NCBI GenBank assembly: GCA_911728435.2
Contig: OU452201.1
Coordinates: 27,404,001-27,468,000 of the forward strand
DNA from: Apoderus coryli
Taxonomy: Eukaryota > Arthropoda > Insecta > Coleoptera > Attelabidae
DNA: 64,000 nucleotides
Direction: 5' to 3'
Shown piece after piece: positions 10,342 to 20,806 of the stretch. The position numbers and the translations under genes are program-made. The notes under the pieces are model-generated. The model searched no databases. It saw nothing but the letters and a program-made list of their open reading frames with translations, and was not told the DNA's origin. Position 1 is the stretch's first letter; each line of letters begins with the position of its first letter.

Positions 10342-10900
10342 TGTTTGCACAAGGGTGATTAGTTTTACCCTTCGAAGATTACTTTGCTCTCGCTTGGGTG
10401 GCTGAGAGCAGCGGTAATAGTTAAGCAACACTGTTAGGAAGAGCAGTCTCACTCCCCTACTTGGCATAAAGGTTACTTGTGCAACAGTGTTGGTTTGTTA
10501 GTTAGGAACCACTGTTAGGAAGAGCAGTCTCACTCCCCTACTAGGCATAAAGGTGACTTGTGCAACAGTGGTGGTTTTAATTGAGAAACAATGTTTGATT
10601 GAATCTGATTTTATTAAAAATTAATCGACTATTTATATACAAAATAATGCTGAAAACAGCTAAAATTGTTACTAATTTAATTTACATTATTATGTACAAA
10701 TATTCAATATAAATTATTAAAAATGCAACCTAAGGGAAAAGTGTAAGTAAAAATATGGAACGTTTAAAAAATGCTTTTAAGTAAAAATTGCAAACTATTA
10801 GCAAGAATTGTGAATATTTAGTCATAGGCGTCGTGGTATAATTTTTAGCTAATAATAAAAAAATATTATTTATTTTAAATATAATGTCTAGGATTAGACA
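10342..10900 (-). repeat. BEL 5' LTR
   Basis: The same sequence as the 3' LTR except at its inner tip, which reads CCCTTGTGCAAACA on the minus strand instead of CCCTTCGAACA. No primer-binding site beginning TGG was obvious directly after it, so the exact U5 boundary is uncertain. Confidence 0.85.
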
Positions 10901-11167
10901 TTGCAAGTTTTTGTTTGTTTTCTTTAATTATTGTATTATAACAAGAAATTATTTTACAGGGCCTGCACACTGGGAATTTTTAGTATAATAACGAGATAAA
11001 ATAGTATAAATTGGTTTAAATATTTTTTCAGGTTTCGCACAAAAATGGACATACCTGTATTTTACCGTGTTTGAAAAGGTCTGGCTTTCGTAATCCATGG
11101 AACACAAACTGAAACTTATTCCATCACGACGCAACGTATTGTTAAAATAAATAGTTTTATTATTTTT

Positions 11168-11812
11168 ACTTTCCCGCACAGGGAAAGTATTGTGAACGGG
11201 CTAAAAACATTAAGATAAAGACGGATTTTGAAGTTCCCTGAAACGATTAAGGCCATTTTCAGATGGAAGTCTGTCTGTCTGTGTGTGTGTCTGTTCGACG
11301 ATAACGCCCAAACGCTTTAACCAATTCAGCTAAATTTTGGTATATGAGTTTGGAGGAGCCCTAGGATGAACCCATTAGTTTTTGGTTGAACCGGTATGTT
11401 TTCAAATAGCAGAGGGGGGAGTGATACATCATTTTAAAGCATTTTTTATCTGCTTTACAGCGATATGTCATTTTTGACATTTGCCCCTATAATTATAGAG
11501 AAAATTGCGTTTATAATTTCACCAGTTAGGTAGTTGGAACATATCTTATTATAATTATACATTATATAGAGGGTTTTGTGGCTTCATTGATAGAGCGTTC
11601 GCTTCGCATGTGGAAGGTCATGGGTTCAAATCCCAGCGCTGGCAATACTTTTTTTTTCTAATTTTTGAATAAAGTAATTAGTTTGTCACGTTAGTTTATT
11701 AGAAATAATGAAACAAATACAATTATAATAATAATTAAAATTCTGTTTCGTTACGCAGGTCATATATTTTTGATTATATTATATCTTGTAGGGAAAGTTT
11801 TGGGGCGACACA
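11168..11812 (+). repeat. SINE-like or non-autonomous repeat bounded by AGGGAAAGT motifs
   Basis: The block begins CTTTCCCGCACAGGGAAAG, contains a short GTCTGTCTGTGTGTGT tract (about 11268-11295) and a tRNA-like segment, and ends TAGGGAAAGTTTTGGGGCGA. Its right part, from the tRNA-like segment onward, recurs inverted at 49122-49345, and a shorter stretch recurs at 47810-47940. It has no ORF. Because three copies share the tail, it is a mobile repeat; the exact left boundary is inferred. Confidence 0.5.
11571..11644 (+). other. tRNA-like segment in the SINE-like repeat
   Basis: GGTTCAAATCC fits the internal B box and the T-arm. GCTT/GAGC can form a D-stem and TTCGC/GTGGA an anticodon stem with loop TTCGCAT (anticodon CGC). 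The acceptor ends (GGGTTTT and CGCTGGC) do not pair, so this is a tRNA-derived promoter head rather than a working tRNA gene. Confidence 0.45.
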
Positions 11813-11841
11813 ACCGATTTTTGATGAGAGGGGTGTTATTA

Positions 11842-11847
11842 TTTATT
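11842..11847 (-). terminator. AATAAA polyadenylation signal of the small secreted-peptide gene
   Basis: AATAAA on the minus strand, about 70 nt past the TAG of the peptide ORF at 11916-12254. The distance is typical of a short 3' UTR. Confidence 0.4.
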
Positions 11848-11915
11848 AAAAAACTGTAGTAATGTTAATATGGCTATAACTTTGCAGTATTTTGAAGAAA
11901 AATAACCAAGAAACT

Positions 11916-12254
11916 CTATAAGACAGCCGTGCCTAGCTTGGAATTTCGGAAGAAATTCTGTGTAAACAATTTTGACAGAAATTTTTTTTCTTTCTCGTTT
12001 CGAACCTGTAAAATGCAATTAAAATGTTTCCTATTAGTTCAAAGTGATTCACAATAACAATGTTAACAACAAGCGCGTCGATATTTAAATAATAATTTTA
12101 ACCTCAATCGATAGCTTTATGACATAGAAATATTATATCAACTTACCACTGCTACTTGTAACAAGTTGCTGTTATCAGGCCGAGAATTGTCCAGCGGTAT
12201 TGATGCTGCCAAACAAATGTTTACCAATAGAATGGTAACAATTAAGAATGCCAT
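11916..12254 (-). CDS. Two-exon gene for a small secreted peptide (predicted)
   Basis: Exon 1 (12254-12147) starts ATG and encodes 36 residues with an N-terminal signal peptide (MAFLIVTILLVNICLAAS) followed by a polar stretch (IPLDNSRPDNSN). A consensus donor GTAAGT follows. The 141-bp intron (12146-12006) ends TTTTACAG. Exon 2 (12005-11916) stays in phase 0 and adds 29 basic residues (VRNEKEKKFLSKLF and on, ending GTAVL) before TAG. The total is 65 residues, with no Cys in the mature part. A TATA-like AATAAATA about 90 nt upstream of the ATG and an AATAAA 70 nt after the stop complete a compact gene. The mature part is cationic and could be amphipathic, as in linear insect peptides, but no family is recognised. 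It is not inside a recognised transposon, so it is the best candidate for an unlisted host gene here. It could still be chance. Confidence 0.5.
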
Positions 12255-12339
12255 TTTAGTAAATTTCAAAAAAAAATTGTAAAATTACTAAAATGGTTTG
12301 GCGGAGACTGTTGGGGAGACAGAAACTACGATTTGGTCA

Positions 12340-12360
12340 TTCCTCGAATGGCTATTTATT
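12340..12360 (-). promoter_or_regulatory. TATA-like box for the small secreted-peptide gene
   Basis: The minus strand reads CAATAAATAGCC here, about 90-100 nt upstream of the ATG at 12254, leaving room for a start site near 12316 and a 5' UTR of about 60 nt. The inference rests on position and sequence only. Confidence 0.3.
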
Positions 12361-12512
12361 GTAAAATTGAATCATATTGAATTTCAGATAAGATATAGGT
12401 AATAAGAATATTTGAATATTTTCTAATCCCCGCTAATATAATCTTAATAGTAGGATAAACGGTAACCCATGGATAATTAATATATTTTTATAGCCATTAG
12501 TTAAATATAGAA

Positions 12513-12635
12513 ATGCAATTATTTGTACTTATTATGATAATTTTAAATTATAATCACGTTATTTCGGTGTGTGGATTTAAAAGACAATATAGGACCTTAA
12601 AAAACTGTAAATTGGATGTGGACTTCAAGACTTAG
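12513..12635 (+). CDS. Possible small secreted ORF, divergent from the peptide gene
   Basis: A 40-codon frame (ATG 12513, TAG 12633-12635). The first about 18 residues are hydrophobic (MQLFVLIMIILNYNHVIS), then SVCGFKRQYRTLKNCKLDVD with two Cys. The VCG...YRTLKNC pattern faintly recalls the C-terminal half of a Kazal domain, but the remaining cysteines are absent and no clean donor site follows. It reads away from the peptide gene 260 bp to its left. It may be a gene fragment or chance. Confidence 0.2.
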   Translation: MQLFVLIMIILNYNHVISVCGFKRQYRTLKNCKLDVDFKT

Positions 12636-12909
12636 TAAGGTATGCTGATGATTATGAAAAGCTTTTTTCAACATATCAACTTTGATATTGTGGATAATAT
12701 GATTATTTTAACAAAAATATTATTTTTTTTTCTCTCAAATATTTTTGTAATACCTTTAAGATTAATACAGTTATGTCAGAATGCTTAAAATTAAATAAAT
12801 ATTTTTATAATAAATTAAAAACCATAGTTTCACTAAAAGCAAATATTTGAATCGCATTTTACTCAAACCTTAGCTTAAGTGGATTAGAACCTTTCACCAC
12901 TAGGGCGAC

Positions 12910-13127
12910 GATTTGTAAGAATAATGTCAGAAATAAATAAAAACTAAAATCGCAAAAAATCTTGTTTTCAAAAATTGTCGAAAACGGCTAAAGGTATTTT
13001 ACTTTTGTAAACAACGTTTAGAAGGTGTTTAAATTGTACAACTTTCCTCTAATTTAACCGACATTCTAACTCCTACTGTTTTCAAGATTCCAAGGCTATC
13101 CCATTCTTACATTGGACACCGTGTATA
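12910..13127 (-). repeat. Dispersed repeat C, copy 1
   Basis: The reverse complement begins ACACGGTGTCCAATGTAAG and runs through TCTTGGAATCTTGAAAACAG and TTTTTGCGATTTTAGTTTT. Direct relatives occur at 31156-31370 and 32805-33010, a 3' part at 35935-36060, and a more distant one at 56284. Non-coding. The GTGTCC tip hints at a Tc1/mariner-derived MITE. Confidence 0.65.
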
Positions 13128-14215
13128 TTACAACCAATGATATTACGATCATGTTCTTTTATGTCTTTCATTCAGTTTACCTTTAAATGTTGTCCAATGT
13201 CATAAGGCTAATAGAATTCGAAACTTTTTTACTTATTTCTTGATTCAATTAAATATCTCTGCGCTTCAAAGTTCCTTGTTGTTTGTTTAAATAATTAATT
13301 ATCCATCCCTAACAAATTCCAACCACGTTGTTGGTGGATGAAGGTTTAATATGTCATAAAGACAGGATGCACAGAGTGGACGTTACCCCATTAGAGGCAT
13401 AGTTGCAGTGGCGGCTTGTATACGAATCAATTTTGGTGGTGATTGTACCAGCACCTATATTTTATCAAGTTAACAATAAAGATATATGATCTCAGTTCAT
13501 TCACTTAACAAGAAATATAATTGTCAGGTCTATTTAAATCATCTCTACAGGCAGTAAATCAAATAAGCCCTTGACAGACTATTATTAGTATTACGATTAT
13601 TGTCAACTTTTTTTTCTCTCTGTAGGTATGTATATTTTTCTGCACGTCTTATCAGCACTCTGGTTAATGGCGTTTTGTTGTACGCAACTACGGTGGCCTT
13701 AGTGTCATCAAACTTTATCACAGCTTTCTGTGTTTTTTTATCTCTATTTTTTTTAAGAAGTGCATAATATTTTTTAAGGTATTTGATAAAAATACTAGAG
13801 CTTTGATAATACTTTTATCATCTACATGTGATTTTTAGATAGTCTAGTTTTTGGGAACCACTTAATTAAGTTGCATTGAAGATAACATAATTTAACTTTG
13901 AGGTGGTAAAAGATAAGCTATAGGAGAAACAAGTATTATGTTATACAGGGAGGTTTCAAATGAGTAATTTATCTGGTTTTAATGTAAAATAATATAGTAT
14001 GGACGATATTGAAACATGAAATGAAATAAAAATACAAGTTGAAGCTGAATACAAAAATTAATGTAAATAAAATTTTGTCTTTTATATCAGATTATTTGAA
14101 TGTATAATGCTTGTATCAAAATTAAAGCAGAATTTAGATTTGGTGTATCCTACTTTTTAGTTTGTAGCATTTTGCAAAGTGCGAATATGTAGTAAACACA
14201 TTGCGGTTAATTGAT
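13128..14215. other. Intergenic, nothing recognised
   Basis: AT-rich, all frames interrupted, no repeat partner found by eye. Confidence 0.4.
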
Positions 14216-15300
14216 GTAGACGAACAAATAACATGTTCGACATAGCTGAATATCAGCAGTACGGTTTTTTACAGAAAAGGTCAACTGTAACAAATCTAAC
14301 TGAATTCCTCGAAACCGTATACTCTACGGTGGGGAAGGGATTACAAGTTGACACAATCTATACTGATTTCTCGAAGGCTTTTGACAGGTTGGACCATACC
14401 ACTATATTACAAAAGATGGGTAACGAGTAAGTTTCTGCTATTTGCAGACGATTTTAAATTATACAGGTTAATCGAAAGTAATGCAGATTGTCTACAACTG
14501 CAGGCTGACCTAGCAATGGTTGAGAGATGGTGCATAACCAACAAATTACCAATAAATTTGTCAAAATGTAGGTTGATGACATTTTCGAAGAGTCAGTTTC
14601 CTATTCGTTTTAATTACATTCTTAACAGCTCTGAGCTAGAATTATCTTCTACCATTAGGGACCTTGGCGTGCTGATTGATAGTAAGTAGTAAGTTTCAAT
14701 CAGCATATGATAATGCACTATTGTTGCGCGGTTATGACGTTCAACCACTGTCTGTCCGCAGGATCTGCGCCTATCAAGTATTTCTTTTTAAATTAATACA
14801 TTTTCTAATTGACTGTCCCCAGCTCCATAATCAAATACAATTTCATATTTCGCAATACTATTGTTGCGGGCACAATTATATATTCGAAGTGTCGTATCTT
14901 CGAACAAACTATGAGGGACGTGCGCCATTGACTAGAGCTTGTAAGTTGACGAATACATTTAATCTACATAAAGAACTAGATTTTTTCGATGGCACAATTG
15001 GCAGATTCCTGACTTATCTGCGGAGATGCATGGGAAATTTTTATTAAACTTCAATATTGCTGTTTGGGTTCTACTTGGTTGTTTTTATGTTTTATATAGT
15101 TATTGTTAAGACCTGTGGTGTTGTTATATGACCCATGGGTACTCCTTCATCTGGTTATTTTGTACCATGAATAACTAAGCATTCTGGTACTTTTGTAGTT
15201 AGATTTATTTGATATTAGTTGAAACTATGTAATTTTTGTCTTGTAATTGGGCTCAGGCCTGTTAGGCAATAAATGATTATTTATTTATTTATTTATTTAT
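14216..15300 (+). pseudogene. Jockey-like LINE fragment 1
   Basis: Dead copy of a non-LTR retrotransposon ORF2. The first piece (to about 14430) shows QYGFLQKRSTVTNL and IYTDFSKAFDRLDH, reverse transcriptase motifs. It then jumps directly to FADDFKLY with the catalytic Asp pair, skipping the usual intervening 80-100 residues, so there is an internal deletion near 14428. After LNSSELELS and RDLGVLIDSK a frameshift leads into the C-terminal part (14690-15047). The 3' end carries an AATAAATG signal and a (TTTA)n tail at about 15280-15300. It is 5' truncated, as usual for LINEs. Confidence 0.8.
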
Positions 15301-15677
15301 ATCGTTAGAACTCAATAAAAGAATGAACAATGTTTCGCTGGGAGTACACGCAATTATGTTGTACCTCCTGTCATAGAAACGCGCCTAGAGAAACCACCGA
15401 ATTTGAAAATTTTGAAAAAGTGCCAAGCCGAATTCATATTAGTCGAACGATCCAAATTAGTAGATAAAATGTGTAGGGAGGAATTTTGTTGGAAGATCAA
15501 TAAATAATAATAATAATATTATTCACCACCAATAATCTTTTACAAAATAATAAAAAAAAAAACATTGGGTAATAAATATGTAAATAGTAGATACATCATA
15601 TTCTAGTACAAAATAATACCTTGTTTTTGTTTAAGCAAGGCTTGTCTGTATAAATGTACACATAGAATGTCCCAAAT
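15301..15677. other. Short non-coding spacer with AATAAT tail
   Basis: No ORF. AATAAATAATAATAATAAT at about 15500-15520 could be the tail of another LINE copy, but no coding motif precedes it. Confidence 0.3.
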
Positions 15678-16725
15678 TGGCTTATGCTGATAATCTAAAG
15701 ATATTTTGTAGGATTGACTTCATAGAGGACTGCGTGGTACTCCAAAACGCACTGTGAGTTGTCGACAACTGGTGCAATCGAAATAAGCTCCATTTGAACA
15801 TTTCTAAATGTAACGTTGTTAGCTTTCACAGAGTGAAAACCCCAGTAATTTGGAATTACACTATTGGAGCTGTATCCATTGAAAGACTTTCGCAGGTTCG
15901 AGACTTGGGTGTATTGTTTGATGAAGCTTTAACCTTTGTTCCCCACTATGAGCACTTGTCCGCATCTGCATCCCGTATGTTGGGGTTTGTTATCGGAAAC
16001 ACTAAAAAGTTTAGAAATATTTCAACCATTAAATTATTATATTTTTCATTTGTGCGGGCTAGACTTGAGTATTGTTCGATCGTGTGGAATCCCTTGTATC
16101 AGTGCCATGCACGTGCATTAGAGTCTGTGCAGAGGCGATTCGTAAAGTATTTATATTTTAGGGACTTTATCCAGCGAGGGGTGCAGATCACGATGTCCTG
16201 CTTTCAACATTTGACATTACGTCTTTGTGGATGCGGCGAATGGTCTCTTCCGTCAGGTTTTTGTATAATTTATTGCATAATAAAATCGATTGTGCGTTTC
16301 TTCTTGGCTGTCTTCGGTCTCGTATTCCTAGAACTGAGTCGAGGTCTGATAACACCTTTTATCTCAGCATGGCTAGATCCAATGTTTTGCTGCAGAGCCC
16401 TGTATATTTTATCTGCTCCGTTTTTAATGACTATTGTGCGGGGTCGGATATTGGTGTGGATTCCTCTGTCTGGTATTTTGAGCCACATGAATGTTTAATT
16501 TTTTTGGTTGATTATTTTTGTTTAAAACGTTGTACTTCATTATAATTGTTAACTTATAAGATTTAGCATTTTTAACTGATTTGTATAATTGTGAATTTGT
16601 CGTTTTTGTTTTTTATTTAAGTTTCAAATTGTAATTTTATTCTAGAAATTAATTTGAATTTTCTGTAAGTGGGTCTTGTTACCTGTTGAAAATAAAGAGC
16701 TTTATTATTATTATTATTTATTATA
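15678..16725 (+). pseudogene. Jockey-like LINE fragment 2
   Basis: Starts within the catalytic motif, which reads AYADNLKIF, so the second catalytic Asp is Asn. A TGA interrupts the next 30 residues, then HLNISKCNVVSFHR, RDLGVLFD and FVRARLEYCSIVWNPLY follow, the post-RT region of Jockey-like elements. A frameshift near 16180 moves the rest to another frame (to about 16545). The copy ends in AATAAAGAGC and a TTA-repeat tail (about 16700-16725). It is a different copy from fragment 1 and more similar to the one at 57.3-58.9 kb, which has the same type of tail. Confidence 0.8.
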
Positions 16726-17531
16726 AAACAAGGCTTAAAATACACGTTGAGAATTTTACCCTACAAAAAATAAGAAATACATAACAATATAAAATTAAAT
16801 GTTTTATTCATTGGCAGTCCTAATGAATTTACACCGATATTTTTAACTAAAAAAGGAAAAAAAGAGAAAAAAAACAGGAGAAATAGAGAAAACAAAAAAT
16901 AAAATAAAACAATTTCTTAATAATTACACATTTACAGGATGGAAAAACTTTCGTCAATTAACCAATTTGTTAAGAGCTTTTTGAAGAATTTTAATTTCAT
17001 TTTCTCTCTCAGTTCTCTGGGAAGTCGATTCTACAGTTTTACATTCACATAATGATACATTCTTTGTCCGATACTTTTTCTTGTTTGTTGAATTTGCCAA
17101 GTGGTACATTATCTTAGCCGATAACAAAAAAATAAGTTGCCCTAAATTGAGCATACTTTTCTGTAAAGGTTACACTGGCTCTGTTCTAAATTATGGGTTG
17201 ATTATTTATGGGCTCCGCAAGCAAATGCTTATTGACAATACAAAGCTTTGAGGCGCAAAGTTGCTAAAATACAGACCTTTCAAGCGTGAAGATTAGTAGT
17301 GTCTTAATTAAGTCCTCAAATCCATTTATTTAGTCCTTCAATTATAGTACCACATTTTCGAAAATTAATGTTTTGTTCCCCAATTATACATCTTGCCTTC
17401 TGTCCAATAATCATGTAGTTAAGGGATTGCTGGCGTGGTGTGAGCCTCGTGTCGGACTAGGAATGTATGTCCCGGATTCCCACACACCCTTTAAAAAAAG
17501 CCTTCATCCAGATTCATCTATTTACACGCAA
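16726..17531. other. Spacer with weak LINE-like traces
   Basis: Plus-strand GSVLNYGLIIYG near 17172-17208 resembles the conserved LINE block after reverse transcriptase, but it is only about 20 codons long. Nothing else is supported. Confidence 0.3.
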
Positions 17532-18062
17532 TCAACTCTGCTCTAGAATTTGTAGTACAAAGCGATGTAACAAATATAAAAATAAAATGTCACAGCAATT
17601 TTGCATCACATTATAATTTCTTAACATCATCGAAATTGGTGTCCTTGACGAAGGTACTGAGATGCGCATTTTCTCTAATGTAATATTATCAAATATCGTA
17701 CTATTAACAATTTTAAATAAGTACAGTATTCCTTGCAAAGTTCTTCTATTACAAAGTGACATGACATTACAATTTCCTAGATCCACATGATAGTCGGAGG
17801 CATGCTGATTATATAATAGGAAATCGGCCTGGCTGACAAACTTTCTTTGTACTCTCTCAAGCATTAAGATAAATTTCGTGTACATAGGTGACCAAATAGC
17901 AGCACAGTACTCCAGTTTTGAACGTACAAACGCGTTATAAAGCAAAACCAAGGTTTTCTTATATTTAAACTCCTTTGTGTTTCTTAACAAAATCCAAGAT
18001 TTCGACAGGATGCGTTTGTTATCTGGATAATGTGGTCTGAGAATGTCAGTCTTCTGTCAAAT
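17532..18062 (-). pseudogene. Jockey-like LINE fragment 3
   Basis: Minus-strand C-terminal part of ORF2. It begins FDRRLTFSDHI, passes a frameshift near 17990, and continues NAFVRSKLEYCAAIWSPMY and LERVQRKF. Reverse transcriptase itself is missing (5' truncation), and the frame closes at 17532 after VLQILEQS. Confidence 0.75.
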
Positions 18063-20274
18063 AACACCCACCCACCAGGTCTTTAATTATATCCGTTGTA
18101 CATAATATGTTATTGTTAATAGAATTGTATGAGTGTTATATTTTATTAGGTAAAGTATATAGCAATGATTCCTTATCCCCAAAAAATGTTGCAGATGATT
18201 TCCACCCAGTTGCCTTTCCGTCATAAACGTAGAAAATGTTGGAAAAAAAATTATTCGATTTTACAGACAAGTCGACAAATTTTAATATTGAAGAACCTAA
18301 TAGATATTCCACCCAACTTTTTTCAATTTAATTTGAATCCTGCAGTTACAAAAGAAACGGTATAAAACACGAATAAACAAATGTCAATTTCAAGAGAGTT
18401 TAAATTAATCCATACAGGTAGTTATTTACACAAATAACATCTTTTTAATTTTGCAAAATCTGACAACATGATTAATGTCGTTCGATTTCTGTATTTTTAA
18501 AAATCATTATGTGTGAAATCAGTAATAACTTGATATGAATAAATGACAAAATAAATATTAACACACTCGTAAAATATATACTCGTATTACAGGCATTTTA
18601 TTACTTCGCAAATCGTACTTAAGCCTGTCAGTAACAATAATTCGACATTGGTCAGCCTCATAATTCTCTTTATTTGTATAGGTACATGGTTATGTTATTA
18701 ATAAAAGTTGTTTTACGGATATCGTTTAAATTACAAAATATTTATGTTTTTATTTTCTTCATTGTTGGCCTCTTTCGCGAACAGTAGATTACCATCCATT
18801 CGTTTTTGGGTCACTATGTAAAATAATATATTTATAGTCATTTTGCAATGATGATTGATGAGTAGGTTTTCATTTTTTGTTTAAGAATGTCTATCATTCT
18901 ACATTCTATGTAAAATTGTATATAGGGATGATTTTAGCAAAATGGAACATTGTCGAATATAATAGTGAATGAAACCAATTAATACCATATTAATGTACAT
19001 CAACTGTTGCACTCGTGGCACGAATAGCACTCCATATTTAAGTGTAAAAATAATATTTCTGTCACCTTTAGTCATTTACCTTTTTATTTGAATTATTCCA
19101 TGCCACTTAAGATAAGAGTGAAATTAGAGTTTGAATATGAGTGTCAAGCAATTGAAAATGTTGAACACCCAGTAAAATAAAGATCACAGTTTCATTTGAA
19201 GACAATTAATTTTTTCTCATCCCTTGCATTTAACAAAAATTGCAATTAATAAAAGGTGATCAAATATTTTACGTTCAAAAATGTTTTAAATTTTGATCTC
19301 ATAAACGAAGCAACACATAAAAAAAATACAAGAGTTAAAAAGTTCTAGTTTTAGTTGCTTTATATGAAGACAATACCGAAATTAATTACAGTGAGTGGCG
19401 TATATTTTTTTGTCAATAATTTTCCTTACGTTGCCCGTCTAACGCCACTGTACTTATAAATTTTGATCTAGTTAAGGCCATAAAAGCTCCCTATTTCCGG
19501 AAACAACGCTGTCAAATTTTAAGGAAATCGGTAAGGAGATATTTGATTTAAATTAAGAAAAAAAATCAAAGTAAACATATAAATCAGTTTTTTTAATAAT
19601 GTGTTTAATTGAAATTATTTATTATGCAAGCACATTTTAATCAAATTACAGTACAATTTACTAAAATTATCTATGCTAAAATATACAGACCCTTTTTCCA
19701 ATATGGAAAAGAGATTGGAATTTAAGGCGCTACATAAGAAAAAAATTGATGAAAATTAAAGAACGCAAGACATTCAAAATGATTATTTATTAGGAGCCTA
19801 AAGTGTTGATAAATGCTTTTTGTATTGGTGAGATATCTCAAGGGAATATCGTAATAAGAAATTGGACTACCATTTAGATAGTGTTCGATAAGGCACCTCT
19901 TTTTTTATATTCATAAATCAACGGCTATTCAGGAGGTGTGAAAACATAACTCGTCTGAAATATGTATATAAGTACTGAATCTTTGGTTATTATTTTTTTA
20001 TAACGCAAAGCAATAATTAGGACATTGGTTAAATATTACGAATATATTTTTATATCCCAGATTTCAGACTTGTATTTGTTTTGAATTTTAAGTATTCGGA
20101 TTTGATTACATGTTATTGTTTGTATAACAGGCATCTGTTTATACCTCTTGTCCGATATCGTCGGATTTGTTTGGTGTTATACTTGGTCGCAAAATTATTG
20201 TAGGTACTTACACGAATTTATTCAAGTAGAATATTTTGTATGTCCGATACGGAAAATAACAACAAACGCACCAT
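18063..20274. other. Intergenic, one dispersed repeat
   Basis: Contains copy 2 of repeat B at 19290-19510. A 66-codon plus frame at 18165-18365 has no recognisable motif. The rest is AT-rich non-coding sequence. Confidence 0.4.
19290..19510. repeat. Dispersed repeat B, copy 2
   Basis: Matches 1130-1350 with scattered substitutions, same orientation. Shared blocks include CAGTGAGTGGCGTATAT and AGCTCCCTATTTC. Confidence 0.6.
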
Positions 20275-20538
20275 TGATTTGAATTTGGGAACTTGTAATG
20301 TTCCATAACGTTACTTTATAAATTAAAGACAGACTACATCATTTATATTTTCTTTATTAATTAATTACGTGTAGTTCGTATCGTCTGTCGTTCTGTTCTG
20401 TTCTTCGGTCATCGTCCCTTGTCCTAAATTTTGTCCAAAACATATTTTGCTTACAACTAATAACAATTATTTAAATATTTATAAACATATAAAATTTAAA
20501 CAAATACTTACTCTACAGGGTGTACGTACCATATTACA
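20275..20538 (-). repeat. Gypsy 3' LTR (outer end truncated)
   Basis: Reads TGTAATATGGTACGTACAC from 20538 downward and matches the 5' LTR to 20275, where homology stops inside GATTTGAATTTGGG. The terminal TGTAATAAATTTA seen in the other LTR is missing. Confidence 0.85.
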
Positions 20539-20549
20539 CCTCCCCGGAA
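20539..20549 (-). other. Polypurine tract of the Gypsy element
   Basis: On the minus strand CCGGGGAGG directly precedes the 3' LTR start (TGTAATATGG), the position expected for the plus-strand primer. Confidence 0.65.
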
Positions 20550-20806
20550 TTTTTAAAAGAATTTACTGTTTCCGAAAAAATAGTAAATTATTTTTATTCA
20601 GGAATTGCAATATGCATAAGTACCTACCTAAATGCTAAAATATTCACCAAAATTTACCAAAAACTAGTTTTAGATAATACCTATATTACTTACATTTTAT
20701 AACCATAATATAAATGGGTAAACTATAATTCTATTAATAATTTAATTTTAACTAATTAGATACATAATGTTAGGAATTATTTATACAATTAAAATATAAG
20801 TTACGA

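Larger units (their letters stand above)
5651..10900 (-). mobile_element. BEL/Pao LTR retrotransposon, integrase-deleted
   Basis: A 5.25-kb element read on the minus strand. LTRs lie at 10342-10900 (5') and 5651-6206 (3'), and the 5-bp target duplication is TTGCA. It holds a single open frame of 1,355 codons, far below the usual BEL gag-pol because a block from within RNase H through integrase is missing. The two LTRs look identical by eye over more than 540 bp, which points to a very recent insertion. Without integrase it must have been mobilised by enzymes from an intact relative. Confidence 0.92.
5222..10922. repeat. Inverted-repeat MITE, copy 2, split by the BEL element
   Basis: Bases 5222-5650 match the MITE at 638-1060. 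Its right arm is cut at 5650 and continues at 10901 (GCAAGTTTTTGTTTG). TTGCA occurs on both sides of the break (5646-5650 and 10901-10905), so the MITE was the integration target. Within 5400-5560 an extra pair of inverted arms surrounds a poly-A tract at 5486. Confidence 0.8.

Noticed and set aside
11571..11644. Functional tRNA-Ala(CGC) gene
   Set aside because: The acceptor stem does not pair and the tail is shared with another dispersed copy, so it is a SINE head.
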